A stretch of DNA of 6,981 bases from Jatrophihabitans sp. (lineage in GTDB: Bacteria > Actinomycetota > Actinomycetes > Mycobacteriales > Jatrophihabitantaceae): contig JAOPVG010000138.1 of NCBI GenBank assembly GCA_025966255.1, positions 1-6,981 of the forward strand, given 5' to 3'. Numbering within the stretch: position 1 is the stretch's first letter; each line of letters starts with the position of its first letter. A program made the translations under genes and the position numbers. This document shows, in pieces, positions 1-6,074 of the stretch. The notes under the pieces were generated by a model, which was given only the letters and a program-made list of their open reading frames with translations, did no database searches and was not told where the DNA came from.

Positions 1-501
1 TACCTGGACATCCTCGATGCCGAAGGCGTGCCGGAGGACGAGCGGGTGCTGGCCGCGCTCGGGCCGAAGGTGCTACGGCTTGCGGCGGAGCGCAGCGCGG
101 GTGCGCATCCGTATCTGACGACGCCCGAGCACACTCGCGAGGCGCGGGCGATCCTCGGGGTCGGCCCGCTGCTCGCGCCCGAGCAGAAGGTCGTGGTCGA
201 GGCCGACGCGCAGAAGGCCCGGGCCTGGGCCCGGCCCAAGGTCGCGAAGCCGTATCTCGAGTTGACCAACTACCTGCACAACCTGCGCCGCCTCGGGTAC
301 ACCGACGAGGACTTCGCCGACGGCGGCAGCGATCGGCTGATCGACGCGCTGGTCGCGCACGGCGACGCGCCTACTGCGGCGCAACGCGTCCGCGCCCACC
401 TGGAAGCCGGCGCCGATCACGTCCCGATCCAGCTCATCACCGAAAAAGGGGCGAACCCGCTCGACGGCTACCGCGCGCTGGCCGAGGCCTTGGTGGGGTA
501 A
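1..501 (+). CDS. LLM-class F420-dependent oxidoreductase, C-terminal part (5' end outside window)
   Basis: The frame is open from base 1 (Y-L-D-I-L-D-A-E-G-V) to TAA at 499-501, giving the last 166 residues of a protein whose start lies to the left. From memory, the order of segments matches the C-terminal half of the luciferase-like monooxygenase group that uses coenzyme F420: A-A-L-G-P-K-V-L near the start, then G-A-H-P-Y-L-T-T-P-E-H-T, then G-P-L-L-A-P-E-Q-K-V-V, then N-Y-L-H-N-L-R-R-L-G-Y and finally S-D-R-L-I-D-A-L-V-A. These proteins are cytoplasmic TIM barrels that move hydride between F420 and varied substrates; the substrate here is unknown. The end is intact, with a typical acidic/alanine-rich last helix. 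It is followed by a 54-base gap, so the next small genes probably have their own promoter. The family call is firm; any specific reaction would be a guess. Confidence 0.88.
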   Translation, partial: YLDILDAEGVPEDERVLAALGPKVLRLAAERSAGAHPYLTTPEHTREARAILGVGPLLAPEQKVVVEADAQKARAWARPKVAKPYLELTNYLHNLRRLGYTDEDFADGGSDRLIDALVAHGDAPTAAQRVRAHLEAGADHVPIQLITEKGANPLDGYRALAEALVG

Positions 502-543
502 CGCTCTCGTGGCGGGCAGTGAATCAGCCGGCGCCGGATGGGG

Positions 544-549
544 TAGACA
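544..549 (+). promoter_or_regulatory. Possible -10 element for a leaderless small-gene transcript
   Basis: TAGACA, preceded by GGGG, lies six bases before the ATG at 556. Actinobacterial promoters often have a TAnnnT -10 hexamer and no clear -35. Transcription usually starts 6-7 bases downstream, which here would be the A of the ATG and would give a leaderless mRNA. The last base is A rather than the consensus T, which weakens the call. Supporting it, no good Shine-Dalgarno sequence stands at the usual distance; only a G-rich run around 537-543 does. This is inference from spacing and pattern. Confidence 0.3.
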
Positions 550-555
550 CGTTCT

Positions 556-735
556 ATGACCGAAGACCCGATCGATCAGGATCGTATCGACGATCGCGCC
601 AAGCTATTGCCTGAGGAGAACAAGGCGGGCAGCGACGACCCTGAGGATCAGGCGGCGATCATCCTCGAGGACTCCGACGAGCGCACCGAGCATCCCGAGG
701 AGACCAAGCGCAAGTCGGTGCAGACGCCCGACTGA
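556..735 (+). CDS. Small, highly acidic hypothetical protein (59 aa)
   Basis: ATG at 556 and TGA at 733-735 encode 59 residues beginning M-T-E-D-P-I-D-Q-D-R. Twenty residues are Asp or Glu and eight are Lys or Arg, a net charge of about -12. There is no signal peptide, membrane segment or cysteine. A central stretch, K-L-L-P-E-E-N-K-A-G-S-D-D-P-E, followed by A-A-I-I-L-E-D-S-D-E-R-T-E, looks like a short helix with disordered acidic flanks. It resembles small uncharacterised actinobacterial proteins with the same L-L-P-E-E...G-S-D-D-P pattern, but I cannot name a family with certainty. The stop overlaps the start of the next gene by one base (TGATG), implying co-translation. Its position two genes ahead of an RNA polymerase motor protein is suggestive but no function is shown. 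It is often missed by gene callers because of its length. Confidence 0.7.
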   Translation: MTEDPIDQDRIDDRAKLLPEENKAGSDDPEDQAAIILEDSDERTEHPEETKRKSVQTPD

Positions 736-941
736 TGCCCGGGCGCCCGCTCGTCGGGGGGACGCGGTTGGTCGGGCGCCACTACTTCCTCGCCGCCCGT
801 GAGGTGGAGGTGGTCGTCGGCTGGGGTCCGGGTGCGACCGTGCGCAACGTGAAGATCAGGTACCTCGACTCGGGCGAGACGACTGTGCGTCCGTTCCGCG
901 GCCTCACCCTCGCACCGCGAGGCCCCAGTAAGCCCCGGTAA
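735..941 (+). CDS. Small basic hypothetical protein (68 aa), probably a beta-barrel-like fold
   Basis: ATG at 735 shares its A with the TGA of the upstream gene, and TAA lies at 939-941. The 68 residues carry 12 Lys/Arg and 4 Asp/Glu, a net charge of about +8. There is no signal peptide or hydrophobic helix. Alternating short strands separated by glycine turns (V-E-V-V-V-G-W-G-P-G, then V-R-N-V-K-I-R-Y, then T-T-V-R-P-F-R-G-L) suggest a small SH3- or KOW-like barrel, a fold that often binds nucleic acid or protein. That is inference from the pattern alone. No Shine-Dalgarno stands just before the ATG; the nearest purine run (697-702) is over 30 bases upstream, so reinitiation after the acidic gene is likely. 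The gene is in the same frame as helD, with only its stop codon between them. I do not recognise a named family. Confidence 0.55.
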   Translation: MPGRPLVGGTRLVGRHYFLAAREVEVVVGWGPGATVRNVKIRYLDSGETTVRPFRGLTLAPRGPSKPR

Positions 942-944
942 TCT
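939..944 (+). promoter_or_regulatory. Candidate -10 element for helD
   Basis: TAATCT fits the actinobacterial TAnnnT consensus; its first three bases are also the stop codon of the preceding small gene. A start of transcription about seven bases downstream (near 951) would leave a leader of roughly 18 bases carrying the GAGGAG ribosome site. No convincing -35 hexamer was seen. If active, it lets helD be expressed apart from the two small genes. This is inference only. Confidence 0.35.
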
Positions 945-956
945 GGATCGGACCAC

Positions 957-962
957 GAGGAG
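957..962 (+). promoter_or_regulatory. Ribosome binding site that decides the helD start
   Basis: GAGGAG is a strong Shine-Dalgarno match and ends six bases before ATC at 969. No comparable site precedes the GTG at 1047, where the upstream bases read TAGCGGTCGAGCAG. This is the main reason for placing the helD start at 969. Confidence 0.55.
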
Positions 963-968
963 CAGACC

Positions 969-3260
969 ATCACCGACGCCAGTCCCGCTTCGACGCACGA
1001 GCTGTCGGTATCAGGGACGGCCGCGCAAGAGATAGCGGTCGAGCAGGTGCACGTGAGCCGCCTCTACACGCAGCTCGATGAGCTTCTTGAACGCGCGCGC
1101 GATGCACTCGACGCCACCGCCAGCAACCGGACGGTGGGCACGCCCGGCGCGCGGGCCGAACGGGATGCCTTCATGCGCCTGTACTCCCAGCGGTTGCGCA
1201 CGCTGGAAAGCGTCGAGCAACGGCTGTGTTTCGGTCGCCTCGACCTGACCGACAGCCGGCGCCGCTACATCGGCCGGATCGGCATGTCGGACGAAGCGCG
1301 CCAGGAGTTGCTCGTCGACTGGCGGGCGCCGGCCGCCGAGCCGTTCTATCAAGCCACCGCGGCCCGGCCGGACGGCGTGCTGCGGCGGCGGCAGATTGCG
1401 AGTGAATCCCGTCGCGTCACCGGCGTGCAGGACGAAGTGCTCGACCTGGCCGGATTCGAGGCCGACGGCGTCGACGGCAGCCACGTCGTCGTCGGCGAGG
1501 GAGCGCTGTTCGCCAGCCTGGACGCCGCCCGCAGCGCCCGCATGCGCGACATCGTGGCAACCATCCAGGCCGACCAGGACGAGGTGATCCGCGCTCCGCT
1601 GCCCGGCGTGCTCGTCGTCCAGGGTGGACCGGGCACCGGTAAGACCGCGGTGGCGTTGCACCGCACCGCGTTCCTGCTCTACGCGAACCGCGAACGCATC
1701 GCGCGATCCGGCGTGCTGCTGGTGGGGCCGAACCGCGTCTTCCTGCGCTACATCGACCAGGTGCTGCCCGCGCTCGGCGAGGCCGACGCCGTGGTCATGT
1801 CCACGCCCGGCGAGCTCTACCCGGGCGTCGTCGCCACCGCGATCGATCCGGCCGACGTCGTCGCGCTCAAGGGTGATCTGCGGATGGTCGACGTCATCGC
1901 GGAAGCGGTGAAGCGGCGGCAGCGCACGATCTCGTCGGGGCGCCCGCTCGACGTGGAGGGCACCACGATCCAGCTGCAACCGCGGTACGTGCGTGACGCC
2001 CGCGAGCAGGCCCGGCGCACGCGCGCGCCGCACAACGTGGCCCGGCAGACCTTCGTAGCCGGCGTGCTGCGTCACCTCGTGCGGGCCCTGGCCGCCGCGC
2101 GCGGTTTCGAGGTCGACGAGGAGTCGCGGTCCACCCTGATGGCCGACCTGTATGCCTCGACCGACGTGCGCCGCGAGCTCAATCTGTGCTGGCCGCCCAT
2201 CGGACCCGAGCGGCTGCTCCGCGATCTCTACGCCCAGCCCGCGCGCCTGGCCGAAGCCGCTGGTCGGCTCACCCGCGACGAGCGCGCGCTGTTACGCCGC
2301 GACCGCCGCGCGCTGTGGACGACCGCCGACGTGCCCCTGCTCGACGAAGCGGCCGAACTGCTCGGCGAGGACGACAGCGCGGTGCAGGCCGCGGCTGCTC
2401 AGGCGGCGGCCGAACGGAAGGCCGAGATCGACTACGCCGAGCAGGTGCAGGAGACGTTCGGCGGGGGCGAATTCGCGTCGGCCGAGGATCTCGCCGGCCG
2501 GTATGTCTACGGCGGCTCAGCGGGCAGCGTCGCCGAGCGGGCCGCGGGCGATCGCAGCTGGCTGTTCGGCCACATCGTGATCGACGAGGCGCAGGAGCTC
2601 TCGCCGATGGCGTGGCGGCTGCTCATGCGCCGCTGCCCGTCGCGCTCGTTCACCGTGGTCGGCGACGTCGCGCAGACGGGTTCGGTCGCCGGCGCAACGG
2701 CCTGGGGCGACGTGCTGTCCCCCCACGTCGGTGACCGGTGGACGCAGGCCGAGCTCACGGTCAACTACCGCACGCCGGAACAGGTGATGGACCTGGCCGC
2801 GGCGGTGCTCGCGGCGGGCGGCTCGTCAGTACGCGCACCGACGTCAGCGCGCGTGGGCCGTTACGAACCGCAGTTCACGCCCGTCGACGAGGAGCTGTTC
2901 ACGTCGAACACGCTTGCCGAGATCGTGACGCAGGAATGGCGGGCCACCGGCGAAGGCACCGTTGCGGTGATCACGCCGCGCGCTGGGCACGACGCCGCCG
3001 TCGCGACGGTGCAGGCGGCCCTGCCCGACGGTGTCGTCAGCGCCGACTCCGATGCGTTGGGCACGCCGGTTTCGGTGCTGACCGTCGCCGGCGCGAAGGG
3101 CCTCGAGTTCGACACCGTGGTGCTCGTCGAGCCGGCCGCCATCGTCGCGGAGTCCGCGCGCGGATTGAACGACCTCTACGTCGCGCTGACCCGCCCGACG
3201 CAGCGCCTGCACGTCGTGCACCAGCTCGACCTGCCCGCCGGCCTGGGCGCGGGCGGTTAG
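969..3260 (+). CDS. helD: HelD/HelR-family RNA polymerase-recycling ATPase (SF1 helicase-like)
   Basis: The product is 763 aa if read from ATC 969, or 737 aa from the first conventional codon, GTG 1047, ending at TAG 3258-3260. In relatives such as Mycobacterium smegmatis HelD and actinobacterial HelR, the protein pushes arms into RNA polymerase channels, strips nucleic acid, recycles the enzyme and in some species lowers rifamycin sensitivity. Numbered from 969: residues about 21-86 form a charged two-helix arm (the secondary-channel arm in relatives); L-L-V-D-W-R-A-P-A-A-E-P is at 114-125; a Q-motif-like I-Q-A-D-Q-D-E at 199-205; Walker A G-G-P-G-T-G-K-T at 219-226; Walker B with D539-E540 in V-I-D-E-A-Q; G-D-V-A-Q at 565-569; N-Y-R-T-P at 599-603; A-K-G-L-E-F-D at 709-715; and the arginine finger R742 in V-A-L-T-R. 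Between the Walker motifs is the long family-specific insert; its acidic, glycine-rich part (about 497-512) sits where a primary-channel loop occurs in mycobacterial HelD. All ATPase residues look intact. The start is uncertain; family and function are firm. Confidence 0.9.
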   Translation: MTDASPASTHELSVSGTAAQEIAVEQVHVSRLYTQLDELLERARDALDATASNRTVGTPGARAERDAFMRLYSQRLRTLESVEQRLCFGRLDLTDSRRRYIGRIGMSDEARQELLVDWRAPAAEPFYQATAARPDGVLRRRQIASESRRVTGVQDEVLDLAGFEADGVDGSHVVVGEGALFASLDAARSARMRDIVATIQADQDEVIRAPLPGVLVVQGGPGTGKTAVALHRTAFLLYANRERIARSGVLLVGPNRVFLRYIDQVLPALGEADAVVMSTPGELYPGVVATAIDPADVVALKGDLRMVDVIAEAVKRRQRTISSGRPLDVEGTTIQLQPRYVRDAREQARRTRAPHNVARQTFVAGVLRHLVRALAAARGFEVDEESRSTLMADLYASTDVRRELNLCWPPIGPERLLRDLYAQPARLAEAAGRLTRDERALLRRDRRALWTTADVPLLDEAAELLGEDDSAVQAAAAQAAAERKAEIDYAEQVQETFGGGEFASAEDLAGRYVYGGSAGSVAERAAGDRSWLFGHIVIDEAQELSPMAWRLLMRRCPSRSFTVVGDVAQTGSVAGATAWGDVLSPHVGDRWTQAELTVNYRTPEQVMDLAAAVLAAGGSSVRAPTSARVGRYEPQFTPVDEELFTSNTLAEIVTQEWRATGEGTVAVITPRAGHDAAVATVQAALPDGVVSADSDALGTPVSVLTVAGAKGLEFDTVVLVEPAAIVAESARGLNDLYVALTRPTQRLHVVHQLDLPAGLGAGG

Positions 3261-3270
3261 CTGCCGCCCG
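3250..3270. terminator. GC hairpin across two convergent stop codons, possible bidirectional terminator
   Basis: The arm CGGGCGG (3250-3256) is the exact reverse complement of CCGCCCG (3264-3270), leaving a seven-base loop, TTAGCTG, that contains both stop codons. The stem has only G-C pairs and works in either direction of transcription. Neither side is followed by a T run, so it would be a U-less terminator of the kind proposed for actinobacteria, or only an RNA end-stabilising stem. The arms also encode the last residues of both proteins, so coding alone could partly explain them. Confidence 0.4.
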
Positions 3271-4396
3271 GGTTCAGCGTCACGGTGATGGGCTTGAAGC
3301 CAGTGCCGGTGGTGTCGAGGTTCCGCTGCTTCAGGTTGGCCAGCGCCTGCTGCGTGTACTTGTTCGTGTACGCCTCGCCCTTCGGGGTGCCCTTGAGCAC
3401 CGTGGCGCCGTCGACGTTCTTGGTCTTCGACGCGACGGCCACCGTCTGATCCCACGCCGCCTTGTCGACGATGCCGATGCCCTGCGGCGACGGCCAGATC
3501 AGCTTGTTCACCTCGTTCGTCTGCCACAGCTGGTGGCTCGAGCCGAGTTTCGAGCCAGCCTTGACGACCATGTCCCGGCAGTCCTGTGCGTGCGTGGAGC
3601 AGTAGATCCAGCCCTGGTAGCTGGCGGTCAGGAACTTCACCGTCGTGGCCTCGAACTTGGCGTCGGCGAGCTTCTTGGTGCTGGTCCAGATGGCGTCCTG
3701 CAGCATCGCCGTGCCGACGTTGTTCCAGTTGATGGCGTTCAAGTCAGACGGCTGGTAGAGCTTGCCGGTCTTGGGGTTCTTCGCCTCGAGTACCTGCGCG
3801 TACTCGTTGTAGGTCATCGCCTGCGCGGCGTCGATGTCCCCGCTGAGCAGCGCGTTCATGTCGAACTGCTGCTGGACGATCTTGACGTCCTTGCCGGGGC
3901 TCAGCCCGTCCTTCGTCATCCCGGCGAACAGCTCGTACTCGTTGCCGAACCCCCAGTCGCCGACGGTCTTGTTCTTCAAGGCGGTCGGTGTGGTGATGTT
4001 CTTGCTCTTGAACGAGACCTGCAGCGTGCCCGAACGCTGGAACACCTGCCCGACGTCGGTGATGTCCGCGCCCTGCTCCCGCGACTGCAGGGCCTTGGGT
4101 ACCCAGGCGATGGCGTAGTCGGCCTGGCCCTTGGCCAGCACCGTCTGCGGCACGATGTCGGATCCGCCCTGCAGCAGTGACACGTCGAGTCCCTGGTCCT
4201 TGTAGTAGCCCTTGTCCACCGCGGCGATGTAGCCGGCGAACTGCGCCTGGGTGAACCACTGCAACTGCAGCTTCACCTTGGTGAGACCTCCGGATCCGGC
4301 GTTGGTCTTGCCGCCGCTACTGCTGCACGCCGCGAGGGCACTCGACCCGATCACGACGGCGCCGGCCGCGATCACCAACCTGTTCAACCTGTTCAT
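3257..4396 (-). CDS. NMT1/THI5-type ABC transporter substrate-binding lipoprotein
   Basis: The 379-aa protein starts at ATG 4396 and ends at TAA 3259-3257. An N-terminal signal (N-R-L-N-R-L then a hydrophobic stretch, residues 8-20) ends in the lipobox L-A-A-C with Cys24, so it should be lipid-anchored outside the membrane and deliver substrate to the two permeases. The type-II binding-protein core follows: V-K-L-Q-L-Q-W-F-T-Q-A-Q-F-A-G-Y near 41-56, G-Y-Y-K-D-Q-G-L-D-V at 63-72, G-G-S-D-I-V-P-Q at 77-84, the W-G-F-G-N-E-Y-E-L ligand-loop region at 148-156, and M-T-Y-N-E-Y-A-Q-V-L-E at 194-204. Cys266 and Cys273 could form a disulfide. The family includes binders of thiamin pyrimidine precursors, riboflavin, nitrate and alkanesulfonates; the ligand is not determinable here. 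A start 16 codons upstream (4444) was rejected because a GAGGGAG site precedes 4396. Its gene is last in the operon and overlaps helD by four bases. Confidence 0.88.
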   Translation of the reverse strand: MNRLNRLVIAAGAVVIGSSALAACSSSGGKTNAGSGGLTKVKLQLQWFTQAQFAGYIAAVDKGYYKDQGLDVSLLQGGSDIVPQTVLAKGQADYAIAWVPKALQSREQGADITDVGQVFQRSGTLQVSFKSKNITTPTALKNKTVGDWGFGNEYELFAGMTKDGLSPGKDVKIVQQQFDMNALLSGDIDAAQAMTYNEYAQVLEAKNPKTGKLYQPSDLNAINWNNVGTAMLQDAIWTSTKKLADAKFEATTVKFLTASYQGWIYCSTHAQDCRDMVVKAGSKLGSSHQLWQTNEVNKLIWPSPQGIGIVDKAAWDQTVAVASKTKNVDGATVLKGTPKGEAYTNKYTQQALANLKQRNLDTTGTGFKPITVTLNPGGS

Positions 4397-4401
4397 GGTT
4401 T

Positions 4402-4408
4402 CTCCCTC
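4402..4408 (-). promoter_or_regulatory. Ribosome binding site fixing the binding-protein start
   Basis: Read on the minus strand, GAGGGAG stands five bases before ATG 4396. It falls inside the extra N-terminus that the longer frame from 4444 would add, and the shorter protein begins with a standard lipoprotein signal. Both facts support 4396 as the real start. A strong site here also suits a binding protein, which is usually made in excess over its permease. Confidence 0.6.
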
Positions 4409-4430
4409 GCGGTGCTCGGTTGTGTTGGGG

Positions 4431-5201
4431 TCATTGCGACGCATCCACGCGTCGGGACATGGCGAGCCGTTCGGTGACGACGGCCACGACGTAGAAGAGC
4501 AGCCCGAGCAGCACGGCGCCGAGCACCGAGGCCCACGCGCCGGGATAGTTCGTGGCCGAGACCGCGGAGGTGATGCGGGAGCCGAGGCCGTCCTGCAGGC
4601 CGCCGAAGTACTCGGTGACCACGGCCGCGATCACGGACAGCGACGCCGCGATACGCAATCCGGTGAAGAAGTACGGCAGTGCGCCGGGGATGCGGATGGT
4701 TCGGAGCACCGCAGTGCCCGACGCCGCGTAGCTGGCCATCAGTTCGGCGTGGACGGGGCTGAGCCGCTTGAGCCCGCGCAGCACGTTCATGAACACCGGG
4801 ACGAAGGCGCTGATCGCCACCACGATCCGGCGCGGCAACGTGGACGTCGACGAGTACATGTCGTTGAGCAGCGGCGCAAGCGCGACGATCGGCATCGCCG
4901 CCAACGCCGCGATCAGTGGCGTGACCATTGCGTCGGCGATCTTGAGCCGGGCCGCGAACGCGGCTACGAGCACGGCGAGCAGCGTGCCGACCACGAGGCC
5001 GACGAGCGCGTTGAGGCCGGTGTGCTCGGCCGCGGTCAGGATGCGCGAGTGGTCGGTGCGGAACGCGGTCCAGATCGCGCTCGGCGCGGGGAGCACGAAC
5101 GACTTGATGTGCCGGGCCGTCACGAACAGCTGCCAGAGCAGGATGACGGCGACGCCGAAGATGATCGGCGGAGCGAGTGACACCACGGCCCGGCGCAGCA
5201 T
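4431..5201 (-). CDS. ABC transporter permease (SsuC/TauC/ThiX-like), second of two
   Basis: The 256-aa integral membrane protein starts at ATG 5201 and ends at TGA 4433-4431. Hydrophobic spans are visible near residues 10-28, 63-83, 93-111, 124-141, 182-198 and 222-243, matching the six-helix BPD_transp_1 fold. The cytoplasmic EAA loop that docks on the ATPase runs about 153-176: E153-L-M-A-S-Y-A-A-S-G162, then I-R-I-P-G-A-L-P. The segment F-V-L-P-A-P-S-A-I-W before the second helix is typical of nitrate/sulfonate/pyrimidine-type permeases. The start follows the ATPase stop with no gap (TAG then ATG), and an AGAGGG site lies eight bases upstream, inside the ATPase gene. It presumably pairs with the other permease in this operon to form a heterodimeric channel. 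The family is certain; the substrate is unknown. Confidence 0.9.
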   Translation of the reverse strand: MLRRAVVSLAPPIIFGVAVILLWQLFVTARHIKSFVLPAPSAIWTAFRTDHSRILTAAEHTGLNALVGLVVGTLLAVLVAAFAARLKIADAMVTPLIAALAAMPIVALAPLLNDMYSSTSTLPRRIVVAISAFVPVFMNVLRGLKRLSPVHAELMASYAASGTAVLRTIRIPGALPYFFTGLRIAASLSVIAAVVTEYFGGLQDGLGSRITSAVSATNYPGAWASVLGAVLLGLLFYVVAVVTERLAMSRRVDASQ

Positions 5202-6074
5202 CTACAGCGCCCTCTTCGCGATCGAGATCTGGTCGTCGTCGCTCCCGGTCTGCGGCATGCCGTCGCGGCCGCGGAGCGCCTCGCGCACCTGGGTGATCGC
5301 GGCGAAGAACTCCGGCGCCTCGCGGATGTCGGCGCCGGTGCGGGATGTGCCGTCGGCCCGCTGCCGCAGCCCAACCCGCACGATCTGGGCGATGCGGCCG
5401 GGCCGCTGCGACATCACCACCACGCGATCGGAGAGGTAGGCCGCCTCAGGAATCGAGTGGGTGACGAACACGACGGCCGCCGACGTCTCGGCGGCAATGC
5501 GCACCAACTCGTCCTGCATGCGCTCGCGGGTCATCTCGTCCAGGGCGCCGAACGGTTCGTCCATCAGCAACAGGGCGGGCTGCTCGGCGAGGGCGCGGGC
5601 AATCGCCACCCGCTGCTGCATGCCGCCGGACAGCTGGGGCGGCCGTTGCTTGGCGAAGTCGGCGAGGCCGACCATGTCCAGCAACTCCAGTGCGCGGCGG
5701 CGGCGCTCGGCCCGGTCCATCCCGTGCAGTTCGAGGGGCAGCTCGACGTTGGCGAGCACGGTCCGCCAGTCGAGCAGACCGGCCTGCTGGAAGGCGAAGC
5801 CGTACTCGCGGCCGAGCCGGGCCTGACGCGCGGTCTTGCCGTTGACGAGCACCGTCCCGCTCGTGGGCGGCAGCAGATCGGCGATCACCCGCAGCAGTGT
5901 CGACTTGCCGCAGCCGGACGGCCCGATCAGCGAGACGAACTCGCCCGCGGCGACGGTGAGGTCGATGTCCGTGAGCGCTTCGACCGAGCGGCCGCGGCCG
6001 CTGAACGTCTTGCCGATCTCGGTGAGGACGACGGCGGGCTGGGCCGGCGTGGGCGCGCCGGCTTCGGTGCTCAT
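5202..6074 (-). CDS. ABC transporter ATP-binding protein (SsuB/TauB-like)
   Basis: ATG 6074 to TAG 5204-5202 gives a 290-aa cytoplasmic ATPase that powers the importer. Its motifs are complete: Walker A G-P-S-G-C-G-K-S-T at 51-59, Q-loop F-Q-Q at 95-97, signature L-S-G-G-M-Q-Q-R at 148-155, Walker B L-L-L-M-D-E-P at 168-174 with catalytic Glu173, D-loop G-A-L-D at 176-179 and switch His206 in V-T-H-S. The region after residue 235 is an extra C-terminal tail of about 55 residues, with P-E-F-F-A-A-I-T-Q-V-R-E-A-L at 254-267, a pattern common in nitrate/taurine-type ATPases. The start codon overlaps the stop of the upstream permease as ATGA, so translation is probably coupled. The open frame continues upstream without a stop to about 6686, but that part is the antiparallel-frame shadow of the permease; family length and the ATGA junction favour 6074. 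Confidence 0.92.
   Translation of the reverse strand: MSTEAGAPTPAQPAVVLTEIGKTFSGRGRSVEALTDIDLTVAAGEFVSLIGPSGCGKSTLLRVIADLLPPTSGTVLVNGKTARQARLGREYGFAFQQAGLLDWRTVLANVELPLELHGMDRAERRRRALELLDMVGLADFAKQRPPQLSGGMQQRVAIARALAEQPALLLMDEPFGALDEMTRERMQDELVRIAAETSAAVVFVTHSIPEAAYLSDRVVVMSQRPGRIAQIVRVGLRQRADGTSRTGADIREAPEFFAAITQVREALRGRDGMPQTGSDDDQISIAKRAL

Noticed and set aside
648..998. Minus-strand frame opposite the two small genes
   Set aside because: No ribosome site or domain was seen, and it covers two plus-strand genes joined by a stop/start overlap, so it is treated as a shadow.
1011..2075. 354-codon open frame on the minus strand opposite helD
   Set aside because: It runs antisense to a clear SF1 ATPase with intact motifs, has the Arg/His/Gly-rich make-up of high-GC shadow frames and shows no recognisable domain.
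2738..4180. 480-codon plus-strand frame crossing the helD end and the binding-protein gene
   Set aside because: It overlaps two well-supported genes in other frames and its translation is low-complexity Arg/Gly/Ala/Leu sequence, as expected from high-GC DNA.
4397..4430. TPP riboswitch or other ligand-sensing leader for the importer
   Set aside because: The only gap within the operon is 34 bases, far too short; a leader, if any, would be upstream of the first permease, outside the window.
4397..4444. Longer start for the binding protein at ATG 4444
   Set aside because: It would add 16 charged residues before a standard lipoprotein signal and overlap the permease end; a strong ribosome site sits directly before 4396.
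4251..5180. 309-codon plus-strand frame over the second permease
   Set aside because: Antisense to a permease with clear membrane spans and an EAA loop; the translation is a charged repeat-like shadow.
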